A stretch of 64,000 nucleotides of DNA from positions 124,001-188,000 of the forward strand of contig NZ_JABAGR010000006.1 of NCBI RefSeq assembly GCF_012844235.1, given 5' to 3'. Of this stretch, positions 26,941 through 36,201 are shown one piece after another (the stretch's first letter is position 1; each line of letters starts with the position of its first letter). This DNA is from Parafannyhessea umbonata (GTDB taxonomy: Bacteria > Actinomycetota > Coriobacteriia > Coriobacteriales > Atopobiaceae). The notes beneath the pieces were generated by a model that saw only the letters and a program-made list of their open reading frames with translations, was not told the origin of the DNA and searched no databases. A program made the position numbers and the translations under genes.

Positions 26941-28185
26941 ATGGCACTCAATCAGGACAGCGCGACCGCGAGGGCGGCCGAGGCACCGGCCCAGGGCCCG
27001 GCGGAGGGCGGGACCACCACGCCGGCGGGAGCGGCGGGCGCAGCGCCGTCGCCGCTAGAGCAGGAGCTCGCCAAGAGGGAGGCCCTCTGCGAGCAGGCGG
27101 AGCGCGTCGCAGGCGAGAAGGACTGGCACCACGGGCCGGCGGACCTCCGTAGGCTCGCGGACGAGTGGCGCTCGCTGCGCCGCTGGCACGACCCGCGCGA
27201 GGATGCGCTCTGGAGGCGCTTCGACGCGGCGCGCGAGGCGTTCTACCAGGCCCGGGACGAGGCCCGCGACGATGCGCGCAAGAAGAAGGAGGCCCTTGCG
27301 GCCGAGGCGGAGCGCCTGGCCGGCTCCACGAGCTGGAAGCAGACCGCCGCGCGCATGCGCGAGATGATGGACGAGTGGAAGGCTGCCGGCACGTGCGGCC
27401 ACGAGGCCGACGAGGAGCTCTGGCAGCGCTTCGACAAGGCCCGCAAGGCGTTCAACGCGGCGCGCGAGGAGGACTACGCCCGCCTGGAGCAGGCGCGCGC
27501 GAAGGCGAAGGCCGTAAAGGAGCAGCTCGTGGAGGAGGCCCGCAAGGCGGCGGTGACCTCGCCCGACTGGAAGGGCCAGGAGTGGCGTGCCGCCTCGCAG
27601 CGGATGAAGGACCTCATGGCGCGCTGGAAGGCCGCCGGCGTCGCGGACCGCGCGGACAACGACCGCCTGTGGGAGGAGTTCACGGCCGCGCGCCAGCCGT
27701 TCTTCGACGCGCAGCACGCCCACTACGAGGCGCTCGAGGCCGCGCAGAGGAAGGCCGCGGACGCGAAGCGGGCCCTGGTGGAGGAGGCGCGCGCCCTCGC
27801 GGCCGCGGACGACTTCTCGCGCGAGGCGACGGAGCGCGCCAAGGACCTCGACCGCAGGTGGAAGCAGCTGGGATTTGCCGGCCGCGAGCTGAACGACACG
27901 CTGTGGGAGGAGTTCAACAAGGCGAAGGAGGGCTTCTGGGACAAGAAGCGCGCCTATGGCGAGGCTCGCCACGAGGAGTGGCGCCAGCGCACGCAGGACG
28001 CGATCGACCGCAGGCAGAAGCGGATATCAGACCTGCAGCAGCAGGCGGACCGCCTGCAGGAGCGCCTGAACAACGCCTACGCCACCGACCACGTGGAGGA
28101 GATGCAGGACAGGCTCGAGCAGAAGCTCGACCTGATAGACAAGATCAAGGCGGAGGTCGAGGACATCAAGTCCAGGCTCGACTAG
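26941..28185 (+). CDS. DUF349-repeat coiled-coil protein
   Basis: 414-aa, highly charged, mostly alpha-helical protein. After an Ala/Pro-rich N-terminus (1-40) there are four DUF349-like repeats of about 70-75 residues, each with a W...W-x-R/K-F spacing (DEWRSLRRW...LWRRFDAARE; DEWKAAG...LWQRFDKARK; ARWKAAGV...LWEEFTAAR; RRWKQLGF...LWEEFNKAKE). A C-terminal coiled coil (about 360-414) follows. Function of DUF349 proteins is not established. ATG 26941 follows GAGGGG; ATG 26935 is an alternative. First of a three-gene cluster with pepF. Confidence 0.85.
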   Translation: MALNQDSATARAAEAPAQGPAEGGTTTPAGAAGAAPSPLEQELAKREALCEQAERVAGEKDWHHGPADLRRLADEWRSLRRWHDPREDALWRRFDAAREAFYQARDEARDDARKKKEALAAEAERLAGSTSWKQTAARMREMMDEWKAAGTCGHEADEELWQRFDKARKAFNAAREEDYARLEQARAKAKAVKEQLVEEARKAAVTSPDWKGQEWRAASQRMKDLMARWKAAGVADRADNDRLWEEFTAARQPFFDAQHAHYEALEAAQRKAADAKRALVEEARALAAADDFSREATERAKDLDRRWKQLGFAGRELNDTLWEEFNKAKEGFWDKKRAYGEARHEEWRQRTQDAIDRRQKRISDLQQQADRLQERLNNAYATDHVEEMQDRLEQKLDLIDKIKAEVEDIKSRLD

Positions 28186-28208
28186 CCGCGCGAACGACGG
28201 AGGGATGC

Positions 28209-30056
28209 ATGGCAGGGGACGTCAAGGACAGCACGGACAACAACGGCGCCGCGGGCGAGAAGGTCGTGACGTACGAGAGCAGGGACCAGGTGCCCGAGCG
28301 CTACCGCTGGGACCTGAGCGACCTGTTCGCAAGCGACGAGGACTTCGAGCGCGCCCTCGGCGAGGCCGAGTCGCTCGTGGCCGAGTACGCCGGCTGGCGC
28401 GAGAGGGCCACGGCGACGGGGGCGGACCTTCTCGCCTACCTGCGCTTCGACGACGACGCGACCATTCGCGTGCAGCGCCTGTGGAACTACGCGTCGCGCC
28501 GCGCGGACGAGGACACCCGCATCAGTCGCTACCAGGACCTCAACTCGCGCGTGACGAGCCTCGCGACGCGCGTCTCGGCCGCGTCGTCGTGGTTCGAGCC
28601 TGCGGTGCAGGCGCTCGACGCCAAGCTGCTGGAGGAGTGGTACGCGGCCACGCCCGGGCTCGACCTGTATCGCCTGGCGCTCGACCGCATCCGCGCGCTG
28701 GCCGCCCACACGCTCGCGCCGGAGCAGGAGGCGATTCTGGCGCAGGCGCAGGAGCTGATGGAGCAGCCGGGCAAGGCGTTCACGATGCTGAACGACGCGG
28801 ACCTCAGCTTCCCGGAGGCCACGGACGCGAACGGCCGGCAGCACGCCGTCACGCACGGCAGCTACGTCCCGCTCGAGATGTCGTCGGACCGGGCGCTCCG
28901 CGAGTCCGCGTACCACAGCGTCTACGGCACGTACCGCTCCGTCAGGAACACGTGCGCCGCGCTTCTGGCGTCGCAGATGAGGCACCTCGCGTTCTTCTCG
29001 AACGCGCGCCACTACGCGAGCTCGCTCGAGGCGTCGCTTGCGCCCACGGAGGTCCCGGTCGAGGTGTACGCGAGCCTCATCGACTCCGTCCACCGCAACA
29101 TCGAGTCCCTCCACCGCTACATGGAGGTCCGCCGCCGCGCGCTCGGCCTGGACGCGCTGCGCTACTGGGACCTGTACGTGCCCATCGTGAGGGCCCCGGA
29201 GCGGCGCTACACGTTCGAGGAGGCGTGCGACCTCATGCTGAAGGCCCTCGCCCCGCTGGGCGAGAAGTACGTGTCCGTCGTGCGCCGCGCGCTCTCGGAG
29301 CGCTGGATCGACGTGTACGAGACGCCCGGCAAGATGAGCGGCGCATACTCCGCCGACGGCCACGGCATGCGTCCCGTGATTCTGCTCAACTTCCAGGGGA
29401 CGCTCGACGACGTGTTCACCCTCGTGCACGAGATGGGCCACTCCATGCAGACGTGGCTCTCGAACGAGGCCCAGCCGCCGCGCTACCAGGAGTACCCCAT
29501 GTTCGTGGCGGAGGTCGCCTCGACCACGAACGAGTGCCTGCTCATCCGCTACCTGCTCGACCACACGACCGATGACGCGGAGCGCCTGTTCCTCGTGAAC
29601 CACTTCTGCGAGATGTTCCGCGGCACCCTGTTCAGGCAGACCATGTTCGCGGAGTTCGAGCGCGACGCCAACGCCGCGTGCGCCGCGGGCGAGGGCGTGG
29701 GCGCAGACGCCCTCTGCGCCCGCTACCGAGCGCTGAACGACCTGTACTACGGCGACGCGGTGCGGTCGGACGACGAGATAGCGCACGAGTGGGCGCGCAT
29801 CCCGCACTTCTACTACGACTACTACGTCTACGTGTACGCCACGAGCTTCGCCGCGGCCGTCGCCCTGTCCGAGCGCATGCTGCGCGAGGGCGAGCCCGCC
29901 GTGGAGGACTACCTTGGCTTCCTGTCCGGCGGCTGCTCCAAGACCCCCATCGAGCTCCTGCGCGGCGCCGGCGTGGACATGGCATCCGGCGAGGCCGTGG
30001 ACGCCGCCCTCGCGCGCTTCGCCGAGCTCGTGGACGAGCTCGACCGGGGGATCTAG
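28209..30056 (+). CDS. pepF: oligoendopeptidase F
   Basis: 615-aa M3B-family zinc metallopeptidase that degrades oligopeptides in the cytoplasm. The zinc motif HEMGHS is at residues 407-412, with the third ligand Glu in the following FVAEVASTTNE segment. The N-terminal M3 domain starts YRWDLSDLFAS, and the C-terminus has the family YVYVYATSFAAAVALS. ATG 28209 has GGAGGG just upstream. It is 23 nt after the DUF349 gene and 5 nt before a small hypothetical gene, suggesting one transcript. Confidence 0.97.
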   Translation: MAGDVKDSTDNNGAAGEKVVTYESRDQVPERYRWDLSDLFASDEDFERALGEAESLVAEYAGWRERATATGADLLAYLRFDDDATIRVQRLWNYASRRADEDTRISRYQDLNSRVTSLATRVSAASSWFEPAVQALDAKLLEEWYAATPGLDLYRLALDRIRALAAHTLAPEQEAILAQAQELMEQPGKAFTMLNDADLSFPEATDANGRQHAVTHGSYVPLEMSSDRALRESAYHSVYGTYRSVRNTCAALLASQMRHLAFFSNARHYASSLEASLAPTEVPVEVYASLIDSVHRNIESLHRYMEVRRRALGLDALRYWDLYVPIVRAPERRYTFEEACDLMLKALAPLGEKYVSVVRRALSERWIDVYETPGKMSGAYSADGHGMRPVILLNFQGTLDDVFTLVHEMGHSMQTWLSNEAQPPRYQEYPMFVAEVASTTNECLLIRYLLDHTTDDAERLFLVNHFCEMFRGTLFRQTMFAEFERDANAACAAGEGVGADALCARYRALNDLYYGDAVRSDDEIAHEWARIPHFYYDYYVYVYATSFAAAVALSERMLREGEPAVEDYLGFLSGGCSKTPIELLRGAGVDMASGEAVDAALARFAELVDELDRGI

Positions 30057-30061
30057 CCGCC

Positions 30062-30778
30062 ATGCGGCGCGACTCCCTGGTGCACGTGGCCGCGACCGGC
30101 GGCTACGGCAGCGTGTTCGAGGTGCATGACGGCGTGTGCGAGGTGGGCCTCATCGACCCCACCGCGGACGAGTACTCCATCACGGTTCCGCAGTCCGCCG
30201 TGCAGGAGATGGACCCCGTGGGCGACTCGGCGCGCGCGGGGCTTCTCGGGCACCTCGTCCTGTTCCACCTTCGCGTCAACTGGCGTCTCAGGCTCGCGTT
30301 GAGCTTCGAGGCGTTCGCGGGGAGGGAGGAGGACGGCGCCCTCGAGCTGTGGGCCGCCTGCGGCACGTCGCGCCCCCGCAGGGTCGCGACGCTCTCCGCG
30401 CGCGAGGAGTCGCTCCTGACCACCTCGCTCGCGGCGCTCTCGCTCGACGCGTGGGCGCCCGGCCAGGCCGGCGCCGCGCCGAGCCTCGACGGCTGGAGCT
30501 GGTCTACGGAGCTCGTCGGCGCGGGCGTGGGGCAGTCCGCCTGCGGCAGCTGCCCTTCGGGCGAGAAGGACGGGCAACCGTTGTCGCCGGGCGCCGTTCC
30601 AGAGGGGCTGCCCGCCGTGGTGGAGGCGCTTGCCGGGCTCGGCCTTCCCGTCGCATGGACGGAGCGCGGCCCACGCGCGACGGGCGCGCCGCTTCCGCAG
30701 GCGCCTCAGCCAGAGGACGACGCCGGCGAGTCGGAGGGCCCCGCGCTGCCGTTCGACCTTGGCGCGCTTGGCCTATAG
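30062..30778 (+). CDS. hypothetical protein downstream of pepF
   Basis: 238 aa, no family recognised. The first 130 residues look like a compact mixed alpha/beta domain (HVAATGGYGSVFEVHDGVCEV) with no membrane segment. The rest is Gly/Pro/Ala-rich and likely partly disordered, with a CGSC pair. It begins 5 nt after the pepF stop, so it is probably co-transcribed. The ribosome site is weak; the start is the first ATG in frame after pepF. Confidence 0.6.
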   Translation: MRRDSLVHVAATGGYGSVFEVHDGVCEVGLIDPTADEYSITVPQSAVQEMDPVGDSARAGLLGHLVLFHLRVNWRLRLALSFEAFAGREEDGALELWAACGTSRPRRVATLSAREESLLTTSLAALSLDAWAPGQAGAAPSLDGWSWSTELVGAGVGQSACGSCPSGEKDGQPLSPGAVPEGLPAVVEALAGLGLPVAWTERGPRATGAPLPQAPQPEDDAGESEGPALPFDLGALGL

Positions 30779-30920
30779 AGACCTGCGGCCTTAAGGCACA
30801 GCGCACGACCGGCAAAGCGCATGCCGCCGCACAAGAGGGGGCCGGACGGCTCGATGCCGCCCGGCCCCTGTGCGTGCCGCTTGGATGCCCCCGCGCCCGC
30901 GGGCGACCCTCGGTCGTGCG

Positions 30921-32087
30921 CTATGCGCTCTTCTCGAAGCTTATCTGCGCGTAGTTGCTGTCGTAGTCCGCCAGGGCCTGGTAGATGTCGCCACCCTCGG
31001 ACGTGCTCTGCTCAAACGGCGTCTGCAGCGTCTCGGGGTAGTACGAGGGGTAGTTGAACCCCAGGTCGATCGCCCAGGCGTTGTCCACCCTCCGCGCGGC
31101 CGTCAGCAGGTCGTTGTAGCAGTTGCCCGTCGCGACCCACGCGTGATAGAACGGGGCGGTCTCCTGGTAGGCGAGGGCGTTGTTTGCGTCCTGGTCCGCC
31201 TGGAGCTGCGAGATGAGCCCCTGCACCTCCTCGCGCTTCGCCGTGCGCTGCGCGCGGTCCGCCGTATACAGCGTCTTGTAGTCCGATACCGCGGCGTCCA
31301 CCTTCGAGCGGTAGTCCGCAAGCTTGTCGGAGTACTGCTTGATGGCCTTCTTCTCGGTCTTCTCCTCGTCGGTCAATCCGGCGTCGGGATCTTTCTTCTT
31401 GCTCTTCTCGGACGACTTCTTCGAGCTCTTCTTCGACGAGCTCTCCTTCGAGGAGCTCTTATCGTCCTTTGCGGAGGAGGAGCCGTCCTTGTTAGAGGAG
31501 CCCTCGGACGTCTGCTCGCTGCCCGCGCGCGGCGTGACCTTGCTCGCCTGCGGGTCGCTGAAGCCGGTTCCGCAGGATGATGCCAGGAAGATCAGCAGCA
31601 CCAGCACGGCCGTCGCCGCGATGATGGCGATGGGGACCCTCTTGTCGGACGTCCAGAAGCTGTCCGACCTCTCGAAGCGCGACTCGGTCGGGTTCGTGCC
31701 CACCGGCGCCCTCATGGGGGAGCTCGAAGCGTCGATCACCTCGAAGCCCTGGGGCTTTCCGTAGCTTGGGAGGTCGGGCAGGTACGACGCCCCGTCCTGC
31801 GGGGCGACGTGCTCGGCGGCATCTCCCTGGCGCAGGTGGTGCGCCGGTGCGGGCGCGTCCTGTGCGGGCTCCGTCGCCTCCGCCTCGGCGTCTGCGGCCT
31901 CGCCCCCTTCGGGCTCGGGCACGACCAGCGTCGGGTCGTCCTCCGCTACGGCCTCCTCGACGCCCTCGGGCTCGGGCTCGACGGTGTCGTCGCCCTGCCA
32001 GGCGTCCAGGTAGGTTCCGCACTCCATGCAGAACTCTTGGCCGGGTTTTAGTGGTGCGCCGCATTTCGGGCAGAACTTCGGGAACAT
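30921..32087 (-). CDS. zinc-ribbon, single-TM protein with Ser/Lys-rich linker
   Basis: 388-aa membrane protein. An N-terminal zinc ribbon (Cys6-x2-Cys9 and Cys20-x2-Cys23) precedes an acidic Pro/Glu/Ala stretch and one transmembrane helix at about 150-170 (IAIIAATAVLVLLIFLASSC). After this comes an extracellular Ser/Lys/Asp low-complexity linker (about 185-240) and a helical C-terminal domain of about 150 residues. Zinc-ribbon plus one-TM proteins of this layout are common in Coriobacteriia, and function is unknown. The same-strand neighbour upstream is a PASTA protein. Confidence 0.75.
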   Translation of the reverse strand: MFPKFCPKCGAPLKPGQEFCMECGTYLDAWQGDDTVEPEPEGVEEAVAEDDPTLVVPEPEGGEAADAEAEATEPAQDAPAPAHHLRQGDAAEHVAPQDGASYLPDLPSYGKPQGFEVIDASSSPMRAPVGTNPTESRFERSDSFWTSDKRVPIAIIAATAVLVLLIFLASSCGTGFSDPQASKVTPRAGSEQTSEGSSNKDGSSSAKDDKSSSKESSSKKSSKKSSEKSKKKDPDAGLTDEEKTEKKAIKQYSDKLADYRSKVDAAVSDYKTLYTADRAQRTAKREEVQGLISQLQADQDANNALAYQETAPFYHAWVATGNCYNDLLTAARRVDNAWAIDLGFNYPSYYPETLQTPFEQSTSEGGDIYQALADYDSNYAQISFEKSA

Positions 32088-32215
32088 GGCTCTCCAAGGT
32101 CTCGGTAAGGATTCTTAAAGAGTATACAGGTCGGGGGGCGCTCGTACCGCCCCTCAATAATGCCACACGTTCTGCATCCGCGCGCGTTTGGGCTGGCAGG
32201 CGGCAGGTGGCGCCC

Positions 32216-33331
32216 CTACTCGTCCGACTTCGCGACGTACACGGTCACGGTAGATCCCACCTCGACCTCGTCGCCAACGGCGGGCGACACGCTCGATACC
32301 ATGCCCGCGGGGATGCCGTAGTCCAGCACGTCCTTTCCGCGCGTGCTCTTCAGGCCCATGCCCCTCAGCAGCGTGACGGCGTTCTGGTAGGTCATGCCCA
32401 CCACGTCCGGGATGGTCACGGTGCCCTTGTCGCTCTCGCTCGCGTGGTCGCCGTCGGACCCGGCCGGGTTCGGCCCGTCCGAGACTATCAGGTCGATGGC
32501 GGTGCCGCGGATCCTCTCGCTGCCCGCCTGCGGCGCCTGGCTTATAACCGTCCCGGCAGGCACGGTGCTCGAGTACGCGTACATCACGTCGTCCTGCACG
32601 AAGAAGTTCGTCTGCATGATGGCGTTCGCGGCGTCGGCCTTGGAAAGCCCCACGAGGTTCGGCGCGTCCTGCGTCTCCTGCGTCACGGTGCCCACCACGA
32701 TCGTCACGGTGCCGTTGGGGCCCACGGCCTCGTCGGCCGACGGCTCCGTGGAAAGCACGCGCCCCTTGTCAGAGACGCGCTCCGTCTCCTGGTCCTCGAC
32801 CTTGACCTTGAGGCCCTTGCGCTCCAGGGTCGCCCGCGCCCGCTCCTCGTTGTATCCAACGACGCTCGGCACCGTCGTGCCGCTCAGCAGGCCAAAGCAC
32901 CTCGTGACTATGAGCGTCGACCCAAGGACGGCGGCAAGTACGACGAGAAGGACCGCCCTGATCGTCACGGACCGCTTCCTGGCGTCCAGCTCGCTTGGGG
33001 TCTTGGCCGGCGCGGTGTACTCCGTCTTCGGCACGTAGATCTTTCCCGTGTCCGCAAGCTCCCGCCCCGGCTCGGGCTCCGGCTCGGTCTCGTGCCCTGG
33101 CTCGGGCGCGGGCGCGGGCGCGGGCTCCGGCTCGGCCCCGCGGTCCGGCTCGGCCCCGGACGCCTTTTCGGCCGCGCCCTCCTCGCTCTTCTCGGCCTTG
33201 GGCTCCGCCTTCGGCGCGGCCGCATGCTTCGGCCTCCTGGCCTCCGCCTCCTCCGGCACCCGAGGCGCTCGCGCGTCGTCTGCGGTCGTGTCTGGCTTGG
33301 CGGAGTCGCCCCTTGCGTCGTCGGCTGCCAC
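32216..33331 (-). CDS. PASTA-domain single-TM protein
   Basis: About 371 aa. A long acidic Pro/Glu/Ala cytoplasmic N-terminus (to about 120) and one transmembrane helix (VLLVVLAAVLGSTLIVT) are followed by three extracellular PASTA repeats (VPSVVGYNEERARATLERKGL; APNLVGLSKADAANAIM; IPDVVGMTYQNAVTLLRGMGL). It looks like the tail of a PknB-type kinase without a kinase domain. PASTA domains bind cell-wall fragments, so a wall-sensing or divisome role is inferred. Start is uncertain: GTG 33331 with a weak GGGG site, or TTG 33355 with none. Confidence 0.8.
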   Translation of the reverse strand: MAADDARGDSAKPDTTADDARAPRVPEEAEARRPKHAAAPKAEPKAEKSEEGAAEKASGAEPDRGAEPEPAPAPAPEPGHETEPEPEPGRELADTGKIYVPKTEYTAPAKTPSELDARKRSVTIRAVLLVVLAAVLGSTLIVTRCFGLLSGTTVPSVVGYNEERARATLERKGLKVKVEDQETERVSDKGRVLSTEPSADEAVGPNGTVTIVVGTVTQETQDAPNLVGLSKADAANAIMQTNFFVQDDVMYAYSSTVPAGTVISQAPQAGSERIRGTAIDLIVSDGPNPAGSDGDHASESDKGTVTIPDVVGMTYQNAVTLLRGMGLKSTRGKDVLDYGIPAGMVSSVSPAVGDEVEVGSTVTVYVAKSDE

Positions 33332-33395
33332 TGCATCACCCCATGTCCGGTCCAAACTAGCTATCTGACCAATGATAATGCATGGCGGACCACAT

Positions 33396-33438
33396 TCAAA
33401 ACGCCTCCGTGCAAGCGTATCTGCTCGCGCGGAGGCGT
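33396..33438 (-). terminator. intrinsic terminator of the lipase-glpK-peptidase operon
   Basis: ACGCCTCCG and CGGAGGCGT (33401-33409 and 33430-33438) form a 9-bp stem. On the minus strand it is followed by TTTTGAATG, giving a standard rho-independent terminator about 40 nt after the M20 peptidase stop codon. Confidence 0.75.
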
Positions 33439-33479
33439 CGTCCCGTTCCCGGGGCCCTGCCGTCGTCCCGCCGCCGGAC

Positions 33480-34709
33480 CTAGTCTCCCAGCATCAGCCG
33501 CAGCACCACCTCGAGGCCCTCCTTCAAGCTCTCCTTCTCGATCCACTCCCCGCGGGTGTGGAGCTTCGCGCCGCGCACGGTGCCTATCGTGTTCGCGGGG
33601 ATCCCCAGGGACAGCGGGATGTTCGCGTCCGTGGAGGCCGGCCTCAGGTCCGCCTCCCTGCCCGTCACGCGCCTCACGATGGCGGCGCTCCTCTCCGTCA
33701 TCCTCTGCAGGGCCGCCTCGTCCACGCCGTTCGCGTACGGGCGCACGCCCAGCGTCGTCAGCTCGATCTTGCCGGCGTCGTCTCGCCTCATGAGCTCGTG
33801 GCGGTGCCTCTCGATCACGCTCTCGAAGAACGCGCGCATTACCTCGATGTTCTCGCGCGAGGACGACCTGAACTCGAACTTCGCCATCGCGTGCGACGGG
33901 ATCGAGTTGATGGTGGTGCCGCCCTCGATCTTGCCCACGTTCATGGTGGTGTGCGCGCCGTCCATCACGTCGGTCGGCGGGTTTATGCGGTACAGGTCCT
34001 CTATGATCGAGCAGAGCTCCTCTATGGCGTTCGCGTTGCCATAGTCGTGGTACGAGTGGCCGCCCGTGCACTCCACGTCTATCTGGTAGCGCTCCGACCC
34101 CACGCACACGGATATGCACTGCGGAAGGTACAGGTCGAACGAGAAGTACCGGTCCACGCAGTCGCCCACCTCGTCAAACAGGTTGCGCGTTCCCGCGAGG
34201 TTGCCCAGGCCCTCCTCGCAGGTGTTCGCGACCACCAGGATGTTGCCCTTGCGCGTGGCCCTGTCCAGCGCCAGCGGGTTCTGCAGCAAAAACTTCGTCG
34301 CCATCAGCAGGTTCACGAGGTTCGCGGTGTCGTCGCCCACGCCCGGCGCCCACATGCGCACGTCGTCCTCGCGAATCGGCAGCTCCGTCGTGTCGGGAAA
34401 CACGACGTCGGTGTGGGCGGCGTACATCGTGAGCGTGTGGTTCTTCACACTCTCGGCAAGCGTCTGCGCGTCGTGGTGCGCCTCGCGCCTCGCGCGGGGG
34501 TTCATCAGCAGGCACAGCACGTTCTTCTCGTCGTCCACGCGCACGTTGCGCGCGCCGTGCGCGTGGAGCCATCCAGCGATGAAGCTCGCGCGCTGCTCCT
34601 CGTGGTGAGACGGCGCGGGAATCCTCGCCAGCGTGCGCAGGAGCTCCAGCTCCTCCGCGTGCGAGTCCCTCACGTAGCGCCTGATTGCCTGGCTGACGAA
34701 GAGGTCCAT
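33480..34709 (-). CDS. M20-family metallopeptidase (PepT-like)
   Basis: 409-aa zinc peptidase of the M20 (di/tripeptidase) group. Metal-binding elements are MYAAHTDVVFPD, the VGDDTANLVNLLM stretch with its bridging Asp, the catalytic Glu pair in NTCEEGLGN, and a C-terminal His in AKLHTRGEW. The central dimerisation domain is present (HSYHDYGNANAIEEL). Likely releases amino acids from short peptides. Its ATG directly follows the glpK stop codon with no gap, so translation is probably coupled. Confidence 0.9.
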   Translation of the reverse strand: MDLFVSQAIRRYVRDSHAEELELLRTLARIPAPSHHEEQRASFIAGWLHAHGARNVRVDDEKNVLCLLMNPRARREAHHDAQTLAESVKNHTLTMYAAHTDVVFPDTTELPIREDDVRMWAPGVGDDTANLVNLLMATKFLLQNPLALDRATRKGNILVVANTCEEGLGNLAGTRNLFDEVGDCVDRYFSFDLYLPQCISVCVGSERYQIDVECTGGHSYHDYGNANAIEELCSIIEDLYRINPPTDVMDGAHTTMNVGKIEGGTTINSIPSHAMAKFEFRSSSRENIEVMRAFFESVIERHRHELMRRDDAGKIELTTLGVRPYANGVDEAALQRMTERSAAIVRRVTGREADLRPASTDANIPLSLGIPANTIGTVRGAKLHTRGEWIEKESLKEGLEVVLRLMLGD

Positions 34710-36200
34710 CTACATCGATCTCCTAATCGCGTCCTTCCAACCGGCCAGGAGGCCGGCCGCATCGTCTGCGTCCATGGTAGGACGGAACACGTCGTCAGAG
34801 GAGCGCAGGGCGAGAAGATCCTGCGTTCCCGACCAGAAGCCGCTTGCGAGGCCCGCGAGGTACGCGGCCCCAAGGGACGTGGTCTCGATGTTCTGGGGGC
34901 GCCTGATGCTCGCGCGCAGGACGTCCGCCTGGAACTGCATGAGGAAGTCGTTTCGGGACGCGCCGCCGTCCACGTTCAGGTCGCGCAGGGTCACCCCGGC
35001 GTCGGCCTCCATGGCGCGCGCGAGGTCGTACGTCTGGTACGCCAGCGCCTCGAGCGCCGCCCGCGCCACGTGCGCCGGCGTGGTGCCGCGGGTGATGCCG
35101 CAGATGAGCCCGCGCGCGTCTGGCTTCCAGTACGGGGCGCCCAGCCCGGTGAACGCGGGCACTATGTACACGCCGCCCGTGTTGGGGACGCTGCGCGCCA
35201 GGAACTCCGTCTCCTCGGCGGTGCGGACGAGGTGCATCTCGTCGCGCAGCCACTGGATGAGGGCGCCGGCCACGAACACGCTGCCCTCGAGCGCGTACTG
35301 CACGTGCGGCGCGCCCGGCGGCGTGGCCGCTATGGTCGTGACCAGGTTGTTCTGCGATACCGGCGCCTGCTCGCCCGTGTTCATGAGCAGGAAGCAGCCC
35401 GTGCCGTACGTGTTCTTCGCCTGGCCGGGCTCGAAGCAGCACTGGCCAAACAGCGCGGACTGCTGGTCGCCGGCGACGCCGCGGATGGGAATGCCCGCCG
35501 GGATGCCCGGGTAGCTCGTCTCGCCAAAGAACGAGGCGGACGGCCGCACCTCAGGCATCATGGAGGCGGGAATGCCAAACAGGTCCAGGAGCTCCTGGTC
35601 CCAGCAGCCCTCGTGGATGTTGTACAGCATGGTGCGGCTGGCGTTCGTGGGGTCCGTCGCGTGCACGAGCCCGCCCGTGAGCACCCACACGAGCCATGTG
35701 TCCACGGTGCCGAACACGAGCTCGCCGGCCTCGGCGCGCTCCCGCGCCCCGTCCACGTTGTCCAGCAGCCACTTGATCTTGCTGGCCGAGAAGTACGCGT
35801 CAGGTAAAAGCCCGGTCTTCTGCTGGACCATGCGCCTTGCGTCCTTTGTGCCGCACAGCTCGTCGATGATGGGCGCGGTGCGGCGGCACTGCCACACGAT
35901 GGCGTTGTGGATGGGCTCGCCCGTGGTGGGATCCCACACGATCGTGGTCTCGCGCTGGTTGTCGATGCCGATGGCGTCGACGTTGTCCACGGTGAGGGAG
36001 TGGCGGCTCGCGAGCTCCGTCAGGCTCCCGAGCTGCGAGTACAGGATCTCCTGCGGGTTGTGCTCCACCCAGCCCGGCTTGGGGTAGATCTGCGGGTACG
36101 TGCGCTGCACGCAGTCGACCATGCGTCCCGCGTGGTCGACCAGGACGGCGCGCGAGGACGTGGTGCCTTGGTCGAGCGCGACTATGTACTTCTCGCTCAT
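34710..36200 (-). CDS. glpK: glycerol kinase
   Basis: 496-aa FGGY kinase that phosphorylates glycerol to glycerol-3-phosphate. Diagnostic glycerol-kinase sequence: ALDQGTTSSRAVLVDHAG, GIDNQRETTIVWD, AIVWQCRRTAP, GDQQSALFGQ, NTYGTGCFLLMNTG and DGGASRNDFLMQFQAD. It follows the alpha/beta hydrolase gene by 1 nt and abuts the peptidase gene, all on the minus strand. Next to a monoacylglycerol-lipase-like enzyme, it probably captures glycerol freed from lipids. No glycerol facilitator is adjacent. Confidence 0.97.
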   Translation of the reverse strand: MSEKYIVALDQGTTSSRAVLVDHAGRMVDCVQRTYPQIYPKPGWVEHNPQEILYSQLGSLTELASRHSLTVDNVDAIGIDNQRETTIVWDPTTGEPIHNAIVWQCRRTAPIIDELCGTKDARRMVQQKTGLLPDAYFSASKIKWLLDNVDGARERAEAGELVFGTVDTWLVWVLTGGLVHATDPTNASRTMLYNIHEGCWDQELLDLFGIPASMMPEVRPSASFFGETSYPGIPAGIPIRGVAGDQQSALFGQCCFEPGQAKNTYGTGCFLLMNTGEQAPVSQNNLVTTIAATPPGAPHVQYALEGSVFVAGALIQWLRDEMHLVRTAEETEFLARSVPNTGGVYIVPAFTGLGAPYWKPDARGLICGITRGTTPAHVARAALEALAYQTYDLARAMEADAGVTLRDLNVDGGASRNDFLMQFQADVLRASIRRPQNIETTSLGAAYLAGLASGFWSGTQDLLALRSSDDVFRPTMDADDAAGLLAGWKDAIRRSM

Positions 36201-36201
36201 G